Of a stretch of 64,000 nucleotides of DNA, positions 44,865 to 53,372 are shown one piece after another (position 1 is the stretch's first letter; each line of letters begins with the position of its first letter). The notes under the pieces were generated by a model. That model was not told the origin of the DNA. It ran no database searches and worked only from the letters and a program-made list of their open reading frames with translations. Made by a program: the position numbers and the translations under genes. Location of the stretch: positions 186,001 to 250,000 of the forward strand of contig NZ_JAHXRW010000004.1 of the NCBI RefSeq assembly GCF_019429625.1, read 5' to 3'. The DNA comes from Celeribacter sp. PS-C1. GTDB taxonomy: Bacteria > Pseudomonadota > Alphaproteobacteria > Rhodobacterales > Rhodobacteraceae.

Positions 44865-45335
44865 GTGTCCCATCTCATCCGCTCGCTTGTGCCCGCCACC
44901 CTCTGCCTGTCGCTCATTGGCGCTTCCGCCATGGCACAAGGGCACGGTCCGACACCCAAGCGCGGCACCGAGGGGCTCGCTCCTGTGGTCTTTGATGTCG
45001 CCAACACCGGTGAGGTGGAATTGTCCTGCACGGCGAAATTGGCGCATTGGTATTCTTTGGAACTCGGTCGCGCCGCACATGGCGTTTCGCTGTCCGCCAC
45101 CTTCTGGTCGAACCCCGAGACGGGTGAATTTTTTCTGCTCAATCCGATCGGCGACCAGATGCCGGTCGAACGCCTCTGGTGCGGCGTGAGCGGCCGAAGC
45201 TGGGAGACGCGTTTCGAAATGCCCTTGGCCCGGACCGTCGGCCAATCTGAGACAGATCTCATCTTTGACTGCGCGGCACAGCCGAAAGGCGCCGTTCCCG
45301 AAGACGTCACCGAAACACGGTGCACCACACGCTGA
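44865..45335 (+). CDS. Small secreted protein of unknown function
   Basis: A 156-aa protein with a GTG start at 44865 preceded by GAGG 8 bases upstream. Residues 1-24 are a Sec signal (VSHLIRSLVPATLCLSLIGA, cleavage near AMA-Q). The mature part has four Cys (LSCTAKL, LWCGV, FDCAAQ, TRCTTR), probably two disulfides, and looks like a small beta-rich periplasmic domain. It is divergent from the BMP transporter operon, and a small hairpin overlaps its stop codon. I do not recognise the family. Confidence 0.7.
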   Translation: MSHLIRSLVPATLCLSLIGASAMAQGHGPTPKRGTEGLAPVVFDVANTGEVELSCTAKLAHWYSLELGRAAHGVSLSATFWSNPETGEFFLLNPIGDQMPVERLWCGVSGRSWETRFEMPLARTVGQSETDLIFDCAAQPKGAVPEDVTETRCTTR

Positions 45336-45579
45336 CGCAGGTCAGCGCCCCCATATTCCTCTCCGGGCGCCTTGCCCAACGAGGAGGATGGCAACAAGAC
45401 GACAGCATCTCCGGCCATTGGCCGGTTTTGCGCGTGTCTCGGGTCCAGCACTCTCTGGTTCACCATTGTCTTCCCTGAAAATATCGAACGCGCAGCGCGC
45501 GCCCTGATGTGCGTGTGCCTGTTGACCTGTCTGCCATCTCTCTAAGGAGCGATCAGCCGCCGGGCGATCCCGACCAAAT

Positions 45580-45847
45580 CAACCGATTTCGACTCAACCA
45601 TACCGGCAACCAAATTACCGTCAACAAATCTCAACCGTTTTATTGGTTGTTTTTAGCACACCCCTTCAACCACCAGAGCAAAAGCACAAAATTCAGACAG
45701 ATGGTGAACTTTTCCCTTGATTTAGAGTGCTTTTTCATCGTTTTGAGAAAAACCCGGCGCCAAACCTGCCGCTATTCTGAGCAATCTTCCATCGTGAATT
45801 CGAAAACTTTGTCTCAACCATTTTTTTTGGTTGCACTCTCTTGGTTG
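45580..45847. promoter_or_regulatory. Array of CAACC/GGTTG half-sites upstream of the pyridine/B6 operon
   Basis: The gene-free stretch 45336-45938 (about 600 bp) carries nine copies of the pentamer. CAACC is at 45580, 45595, 45607, 45632, 45667 and 45815, and GGTTG at 45645, 45829 and 45843. Two form inverted pairs: 45632-45649 (8-bp spacer) and 45815-45833 (9-bp spacer, CAACCA..TGGTTG around a T-run). The same motif precedes the GntR gene of the locus, so these are probable operators of that regulator. The last lies about 90 bp before the hydroxylase start. No convincing ORF lies here. Confidence 0.6.
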
Positions 45848-45938
45848 ACCGATCTAGCGTGACTCATCACTCGGCGATCCGACATGCACCGCGTCTCGGA
45901 TAACCACGCCACCCGCAACAGGGACTTCAGGAGAAGCT

Positions 45939-47432
45939 ATGACAGTGCAAGAAACATCCAAGACCGCGAGCAAACCCGCGCACCGGCTCAAAACCGGCGC
46001 CGAGTTCAAAGCCTCGCTCGACGACGGTCGCAACATCTGGATCGGCAAACGCAAACTCGACAAAGTGACAGATGAACCGGCGCTCGGCGCAGGTGTCGAA
46101 CTGCTGGCTGAGATGTTCGATGACCAGTTCAAGCCGGAATTCGAAGACGCGACCACATATCTCGATCCCAAAACCGGGGAAGTCGTGAGCCGCGCCTGGC
46201 AATTGCCGACCACGGTCGAAGAACTCGCCGATCGCCGTAAGATGATCGAATACACCAGCCTCAAGACCGCTGGCACCTTTGGGCGTCCGCCGGATCTTTC
46301 CCCAGCCATCGTCGCAGGCCTCATGGCCTATCAGGATGTTTTCAAAGAGAAAAAATCCATGATTGACGGATGTAATCCGGACTTCGCCGAGAACATCGAA
46401 GCCTATATGGACTTTGGCCGGAGCACCAACCTCACCGCCTCGGAGAGCCTCGCAGGCCCGCAAACCGACCGCTCAAACCCGAAGGCGGCCGAGATGGCCT
46501 TCCTCCGCGTGACCAAGGCACAGGCCGACGGCATCTATGTCTCGGGCGCGAAAACCGTGGGCTCGATCGCGGCGCAAGCCAATGACATCTTCTTCACCAA
46601 CCTCGGCGGTCTGACCACCACCCCGCCGGAGGCCTGTGTCTGGGGCGCCGTCCCGATCAACGCCGATGGCATCACCATGATCTCCCGCGAGATGGTGTCG
46701 CAACCGGGCGCCAACAAGTTTGATCACCCTGTGTCTTCCATGGGCGAAGAAGCCGACCAATTTATCGTCTTCGACAATGTTTTCGTCCCGAAAGAGCGCA
46801 TCTTCAACCTCGGCGACCCGGATGGCATGTCCTGGTATGGCCGTGCCACGGTCTTTGCCCACTGGCATGTGCTTACCCGTATGGCCGTGAAATCCGAGCT
46901 GTTCGTGGGCGCGGGCCAAATGGTCCTAGACGTCCTTGGCACCGGCAAAATTCCGGCCGTTCAGCAGATGCTCGGTGAGTTGATCCAGTATTCCCAGACG
47001 CTGCGCGCCTTTGTCGTCGCCGCTGAAGCCAAGGCAACACAGCTGCCGTCCGGTGTCGTAACCCCCGATGTCTCCATGCTCACCGCGGGTCGCCTCTACT
47101 CGATCGAACATTATCCGCGGATCATCCACATCCTGCAAGAAATGTGCGGTCAGGGTCTGGTCATGCGCTTCGGCAAAGACGCGTTTGAGAACCCCGAAAT
47201 TGGTCATTACCTCAATGACTTGCTTCCGGGTCACGGCGTCTCCGCCATGCAGAAAGAACTGTTGATGAACTTCATCTGGGACATGACTAGCGGCTCTTTG
47301 GCCGGTCGCGTCGCGCTCTTTGAGAACGTCAACTCCTCGCCTGCCCCGCGCCTGCGCGCCCGCCTCTTTGACGAGGTGAGCCGCGAGAGCTTTGTCGATC
47401 AGGTGAAAACCATCGCAGGTATGGACTGGTAA
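45939..47432 (+). CDS. HpaB-like flavin-dependent hydroxylase (4-hydroxyphenylacetate 3-hydroxylase family)
   Basis: The oxygenase component of a two-component flavin monooxygenase, 497 aa, in the acyl-CoA-dehydrogenase-like fold of HpaB. Family landmarks include a N-terminal helical domain, GPQTDRSNPK (about 172-181), the central beta domain with VSGAKTVGSIAAQANDIFF and the C-terminal helical bundle. It would use reduced FAD and O2 to hydroxylate a phenol-like ring, here probably a 3-hydroxypyridine. The partner reductase is encoded at 51728. Ribosome site GGAGAAG. It heads an operon of seven genes ending with the NicX-like dioxygenase. Confidence 0.88.
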   Translation: MTVQETSKTASKPAHRLKTGAEFKASLDDGRNIWIGKRKLDKVTDEPALGAGVELLAEMFDDQFKPEFEDATTYLDPKTGEVVSRAWQLPTTVEELADRRKMIEYTSLKTAGTFGRPPDLSPAIVAGLMAYQDVFKEKKSMIDGCNPDFAENIEAYMDFGRSTNLTASESLAGPQTDRSNPKAAEMAFLRVTKAQADGIYVSGAKTVGSIAAQANDIFFTNLGGLTTTPPEACVWGAVPINADGITMISREMVSQPGANKFDHPVSSMGEEADQFIVFDNVFVPKERIFNLGDPDGMSWYGRATVFAHWHVLTRMAVKSELFVGAGQMVLDVLGTGKIPAVQQMLGELIQYSQTLRAFVVAAEAKATQLPSGVVTPDVSMLTAGRLYSIEHYPRIIHILQEMCGQGLVMRFGKDAFENPEIGHYLNDLLPGHGVSAMQKELLMNFIWDMTSGSLAGRVALFENVNSSPAPRLRARLFDEVSRESFVDQVKTIAGMDW

Positions 47433-47494
47433 TCGGTCCTCACGGGCGCGCCTCGCCCCCTCTTGGCGCGCCCCTCAACAGCAAGAGCAGACTT

Positions 47495-47896
47495 ATGACC
47501 GACTTCCCTCTCGTAGACGCCTTTTACGCTGCGTATAATCGCCATGATGCGGATGCCGCCACCGCCCTTTATGCACTCGAAGGGCGTCACGACGAGATCG
47601 CCATGGGCAAGTCGCGCAGCGGGCACGACGCCCTGCGTGACGGGTTGAACGGGTTCTTCAGAATGCTCCCCGATGTATCATGGACCCCGCGTGAGAGCGT
47701 GCGCTCTGCTGAACACATCGCAATCTTCTACTCAATGACCGGCACGTTTACGCCACGCCCGACAGAGGCCCAGCCCGCTCCCGCCCCCAAAGCGGTGGAG
47801 CTGGACGGAATGCATCTGTTCAAATTTGACGGCGATGAGATCGTGCTGACGCAAGACTACTGGGACAAAGACCAGTTCATGGCCCAGATCGGATAA
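47495..47896 (+). CDS. SnoaL/NTF2-like protein
   Basis: A 133-aa alpha+beta barrel of the NTF2/SnoaL superfamily, opening with the usual helix (VDAFYAAYNRHDADAATALYA) and followed by beta strands with YSMTGTFTPR and LFKFDGDEIVLTQDYWD. Such proteins can be small cyclases, isomerases or accessory subunits. It lies between the hydroxylase and the first amidase, in the same operon, so it may act on the unstable ring-hydroxylation or ring-opening product. No reaction can be named. Confidence 0.8.
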   Translation: MTDFPLVDAFYAAYNRHDADAATALYALEGRHDEIAMGKSRSGHDALRDGLNGFFRMLPDVSWTPRESVRSAEHIAIFYSMTGTFTPRPTEAQPAPAPKAVELDGMHLFKFDGDEIVLTQDYWDKDQFMAQIG

Positions 47897-47899
47897 GAC

Positions 47900-49339
47900 A
47901 TGCTAGACAATTACGACAGGCTCGACGCCACCGCGATCGCCGAACTGGTGAAGAGCGGTGAGGTCAGCGCGAAAGAGGTTTTCGAGAGCGCCATGGCGCG
48001 CATTGAAAAACTCGAACCGCATCTCAACACCATCGTGCATCCGCATTTCGATCTGGCAGAAGCCGATATTGATGCAGGCCTTCCCGACGGCCCATTCAAG
48101 GGCGTGCCCTTTCTCGTCAAAAACACCGGCATTGCCGTGCGCGGCATGGAAATGTCGACGGGTTGTCGTTTGTTCAAGGGGCATGTGGATCAGACGGACT
48201 GCACGCTTGTGGCGCGCTACCGCGCCGCCGGCATCACCATTCTGGGCAAATCCAACACGCCCGAATTCGCTCTGAGCTTTGCGACCGAGCCACGCGAATT
48301 CGGCGTCACGCGAAACCCCTGGAACCTCGCACATGGACCGGGCGGCTCCTCCGGCGGCTCAGCGGCAGCCGTTGCCGCCGGTCTCGTGCCCTTTGCCAAC
48401 AGTTCCGATGGGGCGGGATCGACCCGCCTCCCCGCCGCGCATACGGGCTTGTTCGGCTTCAAACCGAGCCGGATGCGCAATCCTTTGGGGCCGGTTGCGG
48501 TCGAAGGGATCGCAGGCATGTCGACGCCACATGCGCTCACCAAGTCGGTACGCGACAGCGCCGCATTACTGGATATTTCCGGCGGCGCGGATATTGGTGA
48601 CCCCTACGCCCAGCCCGCGCAGACCGAGAGCTACCTCGCTTCGGTTGCACGCGATCCGAAACCTCTCAAGATCGGGCTGACACTTGCCTCGCCGCTCGGC
48701 ACGCCGGTCGATCCCGAGATTCTCGCGCGAACGGAAGAGGCGGCCAAACTCATGGAGAGCCTCGGCCACCATGTCGAGATCGTTGAAAGCGCCGGCTATG
48801 ATGCGCAAGCGCTCAAGACCGCATGGCAAGTCATCCCCGGCGTCAATGTCGCCAGTGCCGTTCTGGCGCGCGGCAAGGCGCTTGGAATCAGCGACCCGAT
48901 TGCCGAACTTGAACCCGCCAATGAGGAATGGATCCGCAAAGCGCTTACGCTGATGGGCATGGACTATCTTGCCTCGGTCAACCAGCTTCACGCCACTGCG
49001 CGCGGACTTGGACAGTTCTTTGAGCGGTTCGACATTCTGATGTCTCCGACAAGCGCCGAATTGCCGCCGAAACTCGGCATCATGTCGAGCCAGTCACAGG
49101 GACTCGATGCGTTCTATGACCAATTCTGGGCGCACAGCCCCTTCACCTGCGCCTTCAACGCCTCCGGCTTCCCGGCCATGAGCCTGCCATTCGGACTGTC
49201 GACATCCGGCCTGCCAATCGGTGTGCATTTCGGTGCGGCACTGGGCGGTGAGAACCTGCTTTTCTCGCTCGCAGGCCAATTTGAACGCGCAGCGCCCTGG
49301 GCTGACATGCGCCCCGACCTTTCGGAGTTTCTCTCATGA
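47900..49339 (+). CDS. Amidase (amidase signature family), first of a tandem pair
   Basis: A 479-aa AS-family amidohydrolase. The Ser-cisSer-Lys triad can be placed: Lys74 (FLVKNTG), the cis-Ser in GGSSGGS (148-154) and nucleophile Ser174 in DGAGSTRLPA. The usual GGSIR is GAGSTR here. It would hydrolyse a linear or cyclic amide. It starts 3 bp after the SnoaL-like gene and overlaps the second amidase gene by 4 bp. In this locus it probably acts on the N-acyl amide formed by ring cleavage. It may instead be the second step. Confidence 0.88.
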   Translation: MLDNYDRLDATAIAELVKSGEVSAKEVFESAMARIEKLEPHLNTIVHPHFDLAEADIDAGLPDGPFKGVPFLVKNTGIAVRGMEMSTGCRLFKGHVDQTDCTLVARYRAAGITILGKSNTPEFALSFATEPREFGVTRNPWNLAHGPGGSSGGSAAAVAAGLVPFANSSDGAGSTRLPAAHTGLFGFKPSRMRNPLGPVAVEGIAGMSTPHALTKSVRDSAALLDISGGADIGDPYAQPAQTESYLASVARDPKPLKIGLTLASPLGTPVDPEILARTEEAAKLMESLGHHVEIVESAGYDAQALKTAWQVIPGVNVASAVLARGKALGISDPIAELEPANEEWIRKALTLMGMDYLASVNQLHATARGLGQFFERFDILMSPTSAELPPKLGIMSSQSQGLDAFYDQFWAHSPFTCAFNASGFPAMSLPFGLSTSGLPIGVHFGAALGGENLLFSLAGQFERAAPWADMRPDLSEFLS

Positions 49340-50628
49340 GTGATCTGATCAAACTCGACGCCACCGATCTCATCGCAAAGGTGTCCTCGGGCACCGTGAA
49401 ACACCGTGACGTGGCCGAAGCCTATCTGGAGCGGATTGCCGAGAAAGACGGTGCAATCGGAGCCTATATCCATACCGACCCCGACCTCGTCCGCAAAAGC
49501 GCGGATGCGCGCGACAAGGCCGAAGCGGGTCCGCTCGCGGGGCTTCCAGTGGGCGTGAAGGACGTGATCGACACGGTGGACATGCCGACGGGATATGGCT
49601 CTGAAGCCTATGCCGGGCGGCAGCCCTATTGGGATGCGCCTTGTGTGGCGCAGTCCAAAGCGGCTGGCGCATTGATCATGGGCAAGACCGTCTCGACGGA
49701 ATTTGCCATGGCCAGTTCAGGCAAGACCCGCAACCCGTGGAACCTCGCGCACACGCCGGGTGGCTCCTCGTCGGGCTCCTGTGCCGCCGTGGCTGCGGGC
49801 TTGGCGTTGATGGCTTTTGGCACCCAAACGGCCGGTTCTATCATCCGGCCCGCCTCCTTCTGCGGCGTGGTCGGCTACAAACCCACGTTTGGACTGCTCG
49901 AACCGGCCGAGGTCAAGGTTCTGGCCCATTCTCTTGATACGCTCGGGTTGGTGACGCGCAATGTGCGCGATGCGGCGCTTGCGGCCTCCGTGCTTGCCGG
50001 GAGACCGTCTCTCAAATTGCCCGAAGATCTCCCTGCGGCGCCGAAAATCGGCCTGTTCCGCACCCCGCCCTTTGACAGCGCAGATCCCGCGACCGTAGCA
50101 GCGCTTGATCTTGCGGTCCAACGGATTGAGGCCGCCGGCGGCTCCGTGGTCGAGATCGACGTGCCTGAGAGTTTCATCACGACCCACGCTCTGCATCTCG
50201 CCATCATGGGATGGGAGGTCACGCGCGCCCTGTCCTTTGAGCGCACCGTGCTCTGGGATCAGCTCACCCCCGTAACGCGCGATTTCCTGACCGAAAAAGC
50301 GCTGGTCGATGCCCCCGCCTATGACGCCGCCTGCGCCGCGCTGCCCAAGGTCGCAGCCGAACTGGCGGAGGCCATGACGGACGTCGATGTGCTCTTGGCC
50401 CCCTCGGCGCCGGGCACCGCCCCAGAAGGATTTGCAAGCACCGGCGCACCGATGTTCAACACGCCTTGGACGCTGCTTCACATGCCCGCTCTGAGCGTTC
50501 CGGCGATTGTCCACGACGGTCTTCCCGTTGGCGTTCAAGTGATCGGGCGGGTCGGCGAAGACGCTAAAACATTGGCCATGGCAGCCTTTGTCGAAACCTG
50601 CCTCGATGCACCGCGAGAACTTCAATGA
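49336..50628 (+). CDS. Amidase (amidase signature family), second of a tandem pair
   Basis: A second AS-family amidase, 430 aa and clearly diverged from the first. The triad is Lys75 (VGVKDV), cis-Ser in GGSSSGS (142-148) and Ser168 in TAGSIIRPA. It overlaps its neighbours on both sides by 4 bp. In nicotinate catabolism two different amide bonds are cut after ring opening (N-formylmaleamate, then maleamate) by unrelated enzymes. Here two AS amidases may share those roles. Confidence 0.88.
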   Translation: MSDLIKLDATDLIAKVSSGTVKHRDVAEAYLERIAEKDGAIGAYIHTDPDLVRKSADARDKAEAGPLAGLPVGVKDVIDTVDMPTGYGSEAYAGRQPYWDAPCVAQSKAAGALIMGKTVSTEFAMASSGKTRNPWNLAHTPGGSSSGSCAAVAAGLALMAFGTQTAGSIIRPASFCGVVGYKPTFGLLEPAEVKVLAHSLDTLGLVTRNVRDAALAASVLAGRPSLKLPEDLPAAPKIGLFRTPPFDSADPATVAALDLAVQRIEAAGGSVVEIDVPESFITTHALHLAIMGWEVTRALSFERTVLWDQLTPVTRDFLTEKALVDAPAYDAACAALPKVAAELAEAMTDVDVLLAPSAPGTAPEGFASTGAPMFNTPWTLLHMPALSVPAIVHDGLPVGVQVIGRVGEDAKTLAMAAFVETCLDAPRELQ

Positions 50629-51731
50629 AGGGACAAAACCCACTTGAACGCCTGAGCAGCCAAGACGTGCGCCAGAGCCTGCAATGGGCGGCGCTTCTGG
50701 CGGCGGCCATCGGGCTTGCCACCCTGCTCGGGCTCATTCACTTCCCTGCGGCGCCGCTTTTGGGCGCGATGATTGCGGGCATCGCGTTTGGCGGCAGCGG
50801 CAGCCATCTGCGCGTGCCCCGCCCCGCCTATGTGTTGGCTCAGGGCGCTGCGGGTGTCTTCATCGCCACCTCCATGTCCCCGGCCATTTTGGTGGATGTC
50901 GCTCAGGACTGGCCACTTTTGCTGGCGATGACCTGCGCCACGTTGTTTGTTGCCTTTAGCATCGGCTGGGTTCTGAACCGAACGACCGGAATTTCCGAGG
51001 ATGTCGCGGTCTATGGCAGCCTGCCCGGCATGTCTGGTGCCATGGTGATCATCGCCAACGAACGCGGTGCAGACGCTCGGATCGTGGCCCTCATGCAATA
51101 TGTGCGCCTCGCTGCCGTGATCCTGTCCGTCGCCCTGTTCGCCGCGCTCCTGCCAGACAGCCCCGAAGCCAGCCTGCCGCCGCGCGACATCTCACCGCTC
51201 TCTCCGATCCTCGCCCCGCTGCTTGCGGCGATCTCTCTGATTGCCGTCAAGATCAAACGCCTTCCGGCGGCGGGCATGCTCATTCCGCTGATCCTTTGCG
51301 CCGTGATCGAAGCGACAGGCCTTTTGCACCTCCATGTGCCAAACCTCATGATCCTCGCCACTTTCGGCATCATCGGCCTCGAAGTCGGGCTGAAATTCAC
51401 GCGCGAAGTGCTGGGGCACGTGATCCGCCTGATCCCGGCCGTCTTGGTTTCGACCGTGATGCTCATCCTGATCAGCGCCGGGCTGGGACTGCTGCTCTAT
51501 GCGTTCACAGACATCGACATCAAGACCGCCCTTCTGGCCTCTGCCCCCGGCAGCATCGAAACCGTTGCTCTCGTGGCGATCGCCACCAAGGCCAATGTCG
51601 CCGCCGTTATCGCCTTTCAAACGGTGCGGATGTTCACCGTCGTATTGTTTGGCCCATTTCTCGTAGACCTGCTGATGCGTCTGCCGATCTGGGCCTTTCC
51701 CGGAAAAACCGCTTCACGGAGAGAAACATGA
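50625..51731 (+). CDS. AbrB-family (PF05145, ammonia monooxygenase-annotated) membrane protein
   Basis: A polytopic inner-membrane protein, 368 aa with about ten to eleven hydrophobic segments arranged as two similar halves. LIHFPAAPLLGAMIAGI and GSLPGMSGAMVIIANERGAD in the first half are mirrored by LHLHVPNLMILATFGIIGLEVG and SAPGSIETVALVAI in the second. This is the AbrB duplication family, often mislabelled ammonia monooxygenase. It is probably a transporter. It overlaps the second amidase gene by 4 bp and the flavin reductase gene by 4 bp, so uptake of the substrate or export of a product of this pathway is likely. Confidence 0.85.
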   Translation: MKGQNPLERLSSQDVRQSLQWAALLAAAIGLATLLGLIHFPAAPLLGAMIAGIAFGGSGSHLRVPRPAYVLAQGAAGVFIATSMSPAILVDVAQDWPLLLAMTCATLFVAFSIGWVLNRTTGISEDVAVYGSLPGMSGAMVIIANERGADARIVALMQYVRLAAVILSVALFAALLPDSPEASLPPRDISPLSPILAPLLAAISLIAVKIKRLPAAGMLIPLILCAVIEATGLLHLHVPNLMILATFGIIGLEVGLKFTREVLGHVIRLIPAVLVSTVMLILISAGLGLLLYAFTDIDIKTALLASAPGSIETVALVAIATKANVAAVIAFQTVRMFTVVLFGPFLVDLLMRLPIWAFPGKTASRRET

Positions 51732-52246
51732 TCATGCCAATGGTTTATCCTCAAGCCGACGCCGTCGAGGGCCTCAAGGCCGCCATGCGCGCCTACCCAG
51801 CAGGCGTTACCGTCATCACCGCCGGAAAGGGTGAGGCGCGCCGCGGTCTCACGGCCACGGCATTTACCTCGGTCACGATGGAGCCCCCGACCGTGCTCGT
51901 CTGCGTCAACCGCAATGGAGAAGCGCATCGGGCGATCACCGAGAATGGGCATTTCTGCGTGAATATCCTATGCCAAGAGGCCCTCGACGTCGCAGAAAGC
52001 TTTGCCGGAATGACCGGCAAGACCGGCGCCGACCAATTCGAAGGGTTCGAATGGGTTGAGACCAACGTCGGCGCCCCCGCTTATGCGTTTGCTCAGGCTT
52101 CGGTTGCCTGTGAACTCAAAGAGGCGATTGAAACCGGATCACACAGCATCTTCATCGGGGAGGTGCGTGAAGCCGCACTCAACCCGGACCGCCAACCGCT
52201 ATTGCACTACAACCGCGGCTTCCACGCCGTCGGCGCCGTCAGATAA
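51728..52246 (+). CDS. Flavin reductase (HpaC/DIM6-NTAB family)
   Basis: A 172-aa FMN-binding split-barrel reductase. The pattern AMRAYPAGVTVITAG (17-31), GLTATAFTSVTMEPPTVLVCVNR (38-60) and HFCVNIL is characteristic of HpaC-type NAD(P)H:flavin oxidoreductases. It would supply reduced flavin to the HpaB-like hydroxylase at the head of the operon. The start at 51728 overlaps the AbrB-family stop (ATGA), with GGAGAG upstream. An in-frame ATG two codons later is possible. Confidence 0.88.
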   Translation: MIMPMVYPQADAVEGLKAAMRAYPAGVTVITAGKGEARRGLTATAFTSVTMEPPTVLVCVNRNGEAHRAITENGHFCVNILCQEALDVAESFAGMTGKTGADQFEGFEWVETNVGAPAYAFAQASVACELKEAIETGSHSIFIGEVREAALNPDRQPLLHYNRGFHAVGAVR

Positions 52247-52259
52247 AACAGGAGCCCCC

Positions 52260-53303
52260 ATGTCCATCAGCAACGCAGATTTTGTCCTCGCGTGGAAAAA
52301 CGTGTTGGAACAATGCCAACTCAAGCCCGGCGAACAAGTGGCCATCCTGACCTCAGACGACAGCAATATGCAGATCGTCGAATGCGCGCGCACCGCCGTG
52401 GGTCTTTTGGGCGGCATCATCACCATGATCAACCTGCCGATGATCAATGGCGACAAGGCCCTGTCGCGTGACAAATCCGGCTATGTCGGCCAAACCACCC
52501 AGCTTGGCCTTGGGGTCAACACTGCGGCACTTGCGGCCCTGAAGGCCTCCGATCTGGTGATCGACACGCTTCAGCTGCTCTTTTCCCACGAACAGGAAGA
52601 GATCCTGAAAACCGGCACCCGCATGTTGCTGGCGGTCGAGCCGCCGGAGACCATGCTGCGGATGATCCCCTCGCCCGAAGCGAAGAACAAGGTCATCGCG
52701 GCAAACAAATACATGGAACCGGCAAAAGAGATGCACGTCACCTCGAAGGCCGGCACCGATTTCCGCTGCAAACTCGGGCAATATCCGGTGCTGTTGCAAT
52801 ATGGTCTGGCGGACGAGCCGGGTCGCTGGGATCACTGGCCGAGCTGCATGATCGCCCGATGGCCCGACGAAGGCTCTGCCGAAGGCACCATCGTCATTGA
52901 CGAAGGCGACATCCTTTTGCCGTTCAAGCGCTATGCGGCAGACAAAATCTATCTCACCATCGAGAAAGGCTTTGTCACCAAGATCGAAGGCGGCTGGACT
53001 GCGGAATACATGAAGAGTTTCATGGACAGCTTCAACGATCCGGATGCCTTCGCCATGGCCCATGTCGGTTGGGGGCTTGAGAATCGTGCAAGCTGGACGA
53101 CGCTTGGGCTCTATGACCGCGAAGCGGCCCTGTCGATGGATGCGCGCTGTTTCGCCGGGAACTTCCTGTTCTCGACCGGTCCGAACACCGAGGCCGGTGG
53201 CAGCCGAGACACGCCCTGTCACATGGATATCCCGCTGCGCGGCTGTTCGCTTTCTCTCGATGGCGTGCCAATGACCAAGGATGGCGTTGTCGTCCACGAC
53301 TGA
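52260..53303 (+). CDS. NicX-like 2,5-dihydroxypyridine 5,6-dioxygenase family protein
   Basis: A 347-aa member of the Fe(II) ring-cleavage dioxygenases related by fold to M29 aminopeptidases. As I remember NicX of Pseudomonas putida (about 350 aa), the two are similar along the whole chain, including EQEEILKTGTR (111-121), LAVEPPE and ADEPGRWDHWPS (184-195). The residues reported for NicX metal binding (His265, His318, Asp320) match His268, His321 and Asp323 here (AHVGWGL and CHMDIPL) with a constant offset of 3. It should cleave a dihydroxypyridine to an N-acyl maleamate-type product. Start at 52260 with GGAG upstream. Last gene before a terminator. Confidence 0.87.
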   Translation: MSISNADFVLAWKNVLEQCQLKPGEQVAILTSDDSNMQIVECARTAVGLLGGIITMINLPMINGDKALSRDKSGYVGQTTQLGLGVNTAALAALKASDLVIDTLQLLFSHEQEEILKTGTRMLLAVEPPETMLRMIPSPEAKNKVIAANKYMEPAKEMHVTSKAGTDFRCKLGQYPVLLQYGLADEPGRWDHWPSCMIARWPDEGSAEGTIVIDEGDILLPFKRYAADKIYLTIEKGFVTKIEGGWTAEYMKSFMDSFNDPDAFAMAHVGWGLENRASWTTLGLYDREAALSMDARCFAGNFLFSTGPNTEAGGSRDTPCHMDIPLRGCSLSLDGVPMTKDGVVVHD

Positions 53304-53325
53304 GATTTTCGACGACAGTACATAC

Positions 53326-53355
53326 AAAAAAGGCGGCCCTTTGAGCCGCCTTTTT
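53326..53355. terminator. Bidirectional rho-independent terminator
   Basis: A stem of AAAAAGGCGGC and its complement with a 7-base loop, flanked by an A-run on the left and a T-run on the right. It lies 22 bp after the NicX-like stop and 17 bp before the end of the convergent aminotransferase gene, so it can end both transcripts. Confidence 0.87.
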
Positions 53356-53372
53356 CATTTCTTTTCTGTTAT

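Noticed and set aside
45509-45862. 117-codon frame in the regulatory gap before the hydroxylase
   Set aside because: No ribosome site, no motif, and the region is a dense array of CAACC/GGTTG sites.
52260-53303. Leucyl aminopeptidase (M29) for the NicX-like gene
   Set aside because: The fold is related, but the chain follows NicX motifs throughout and sits with a flavin hydroxylase pair and amidases.
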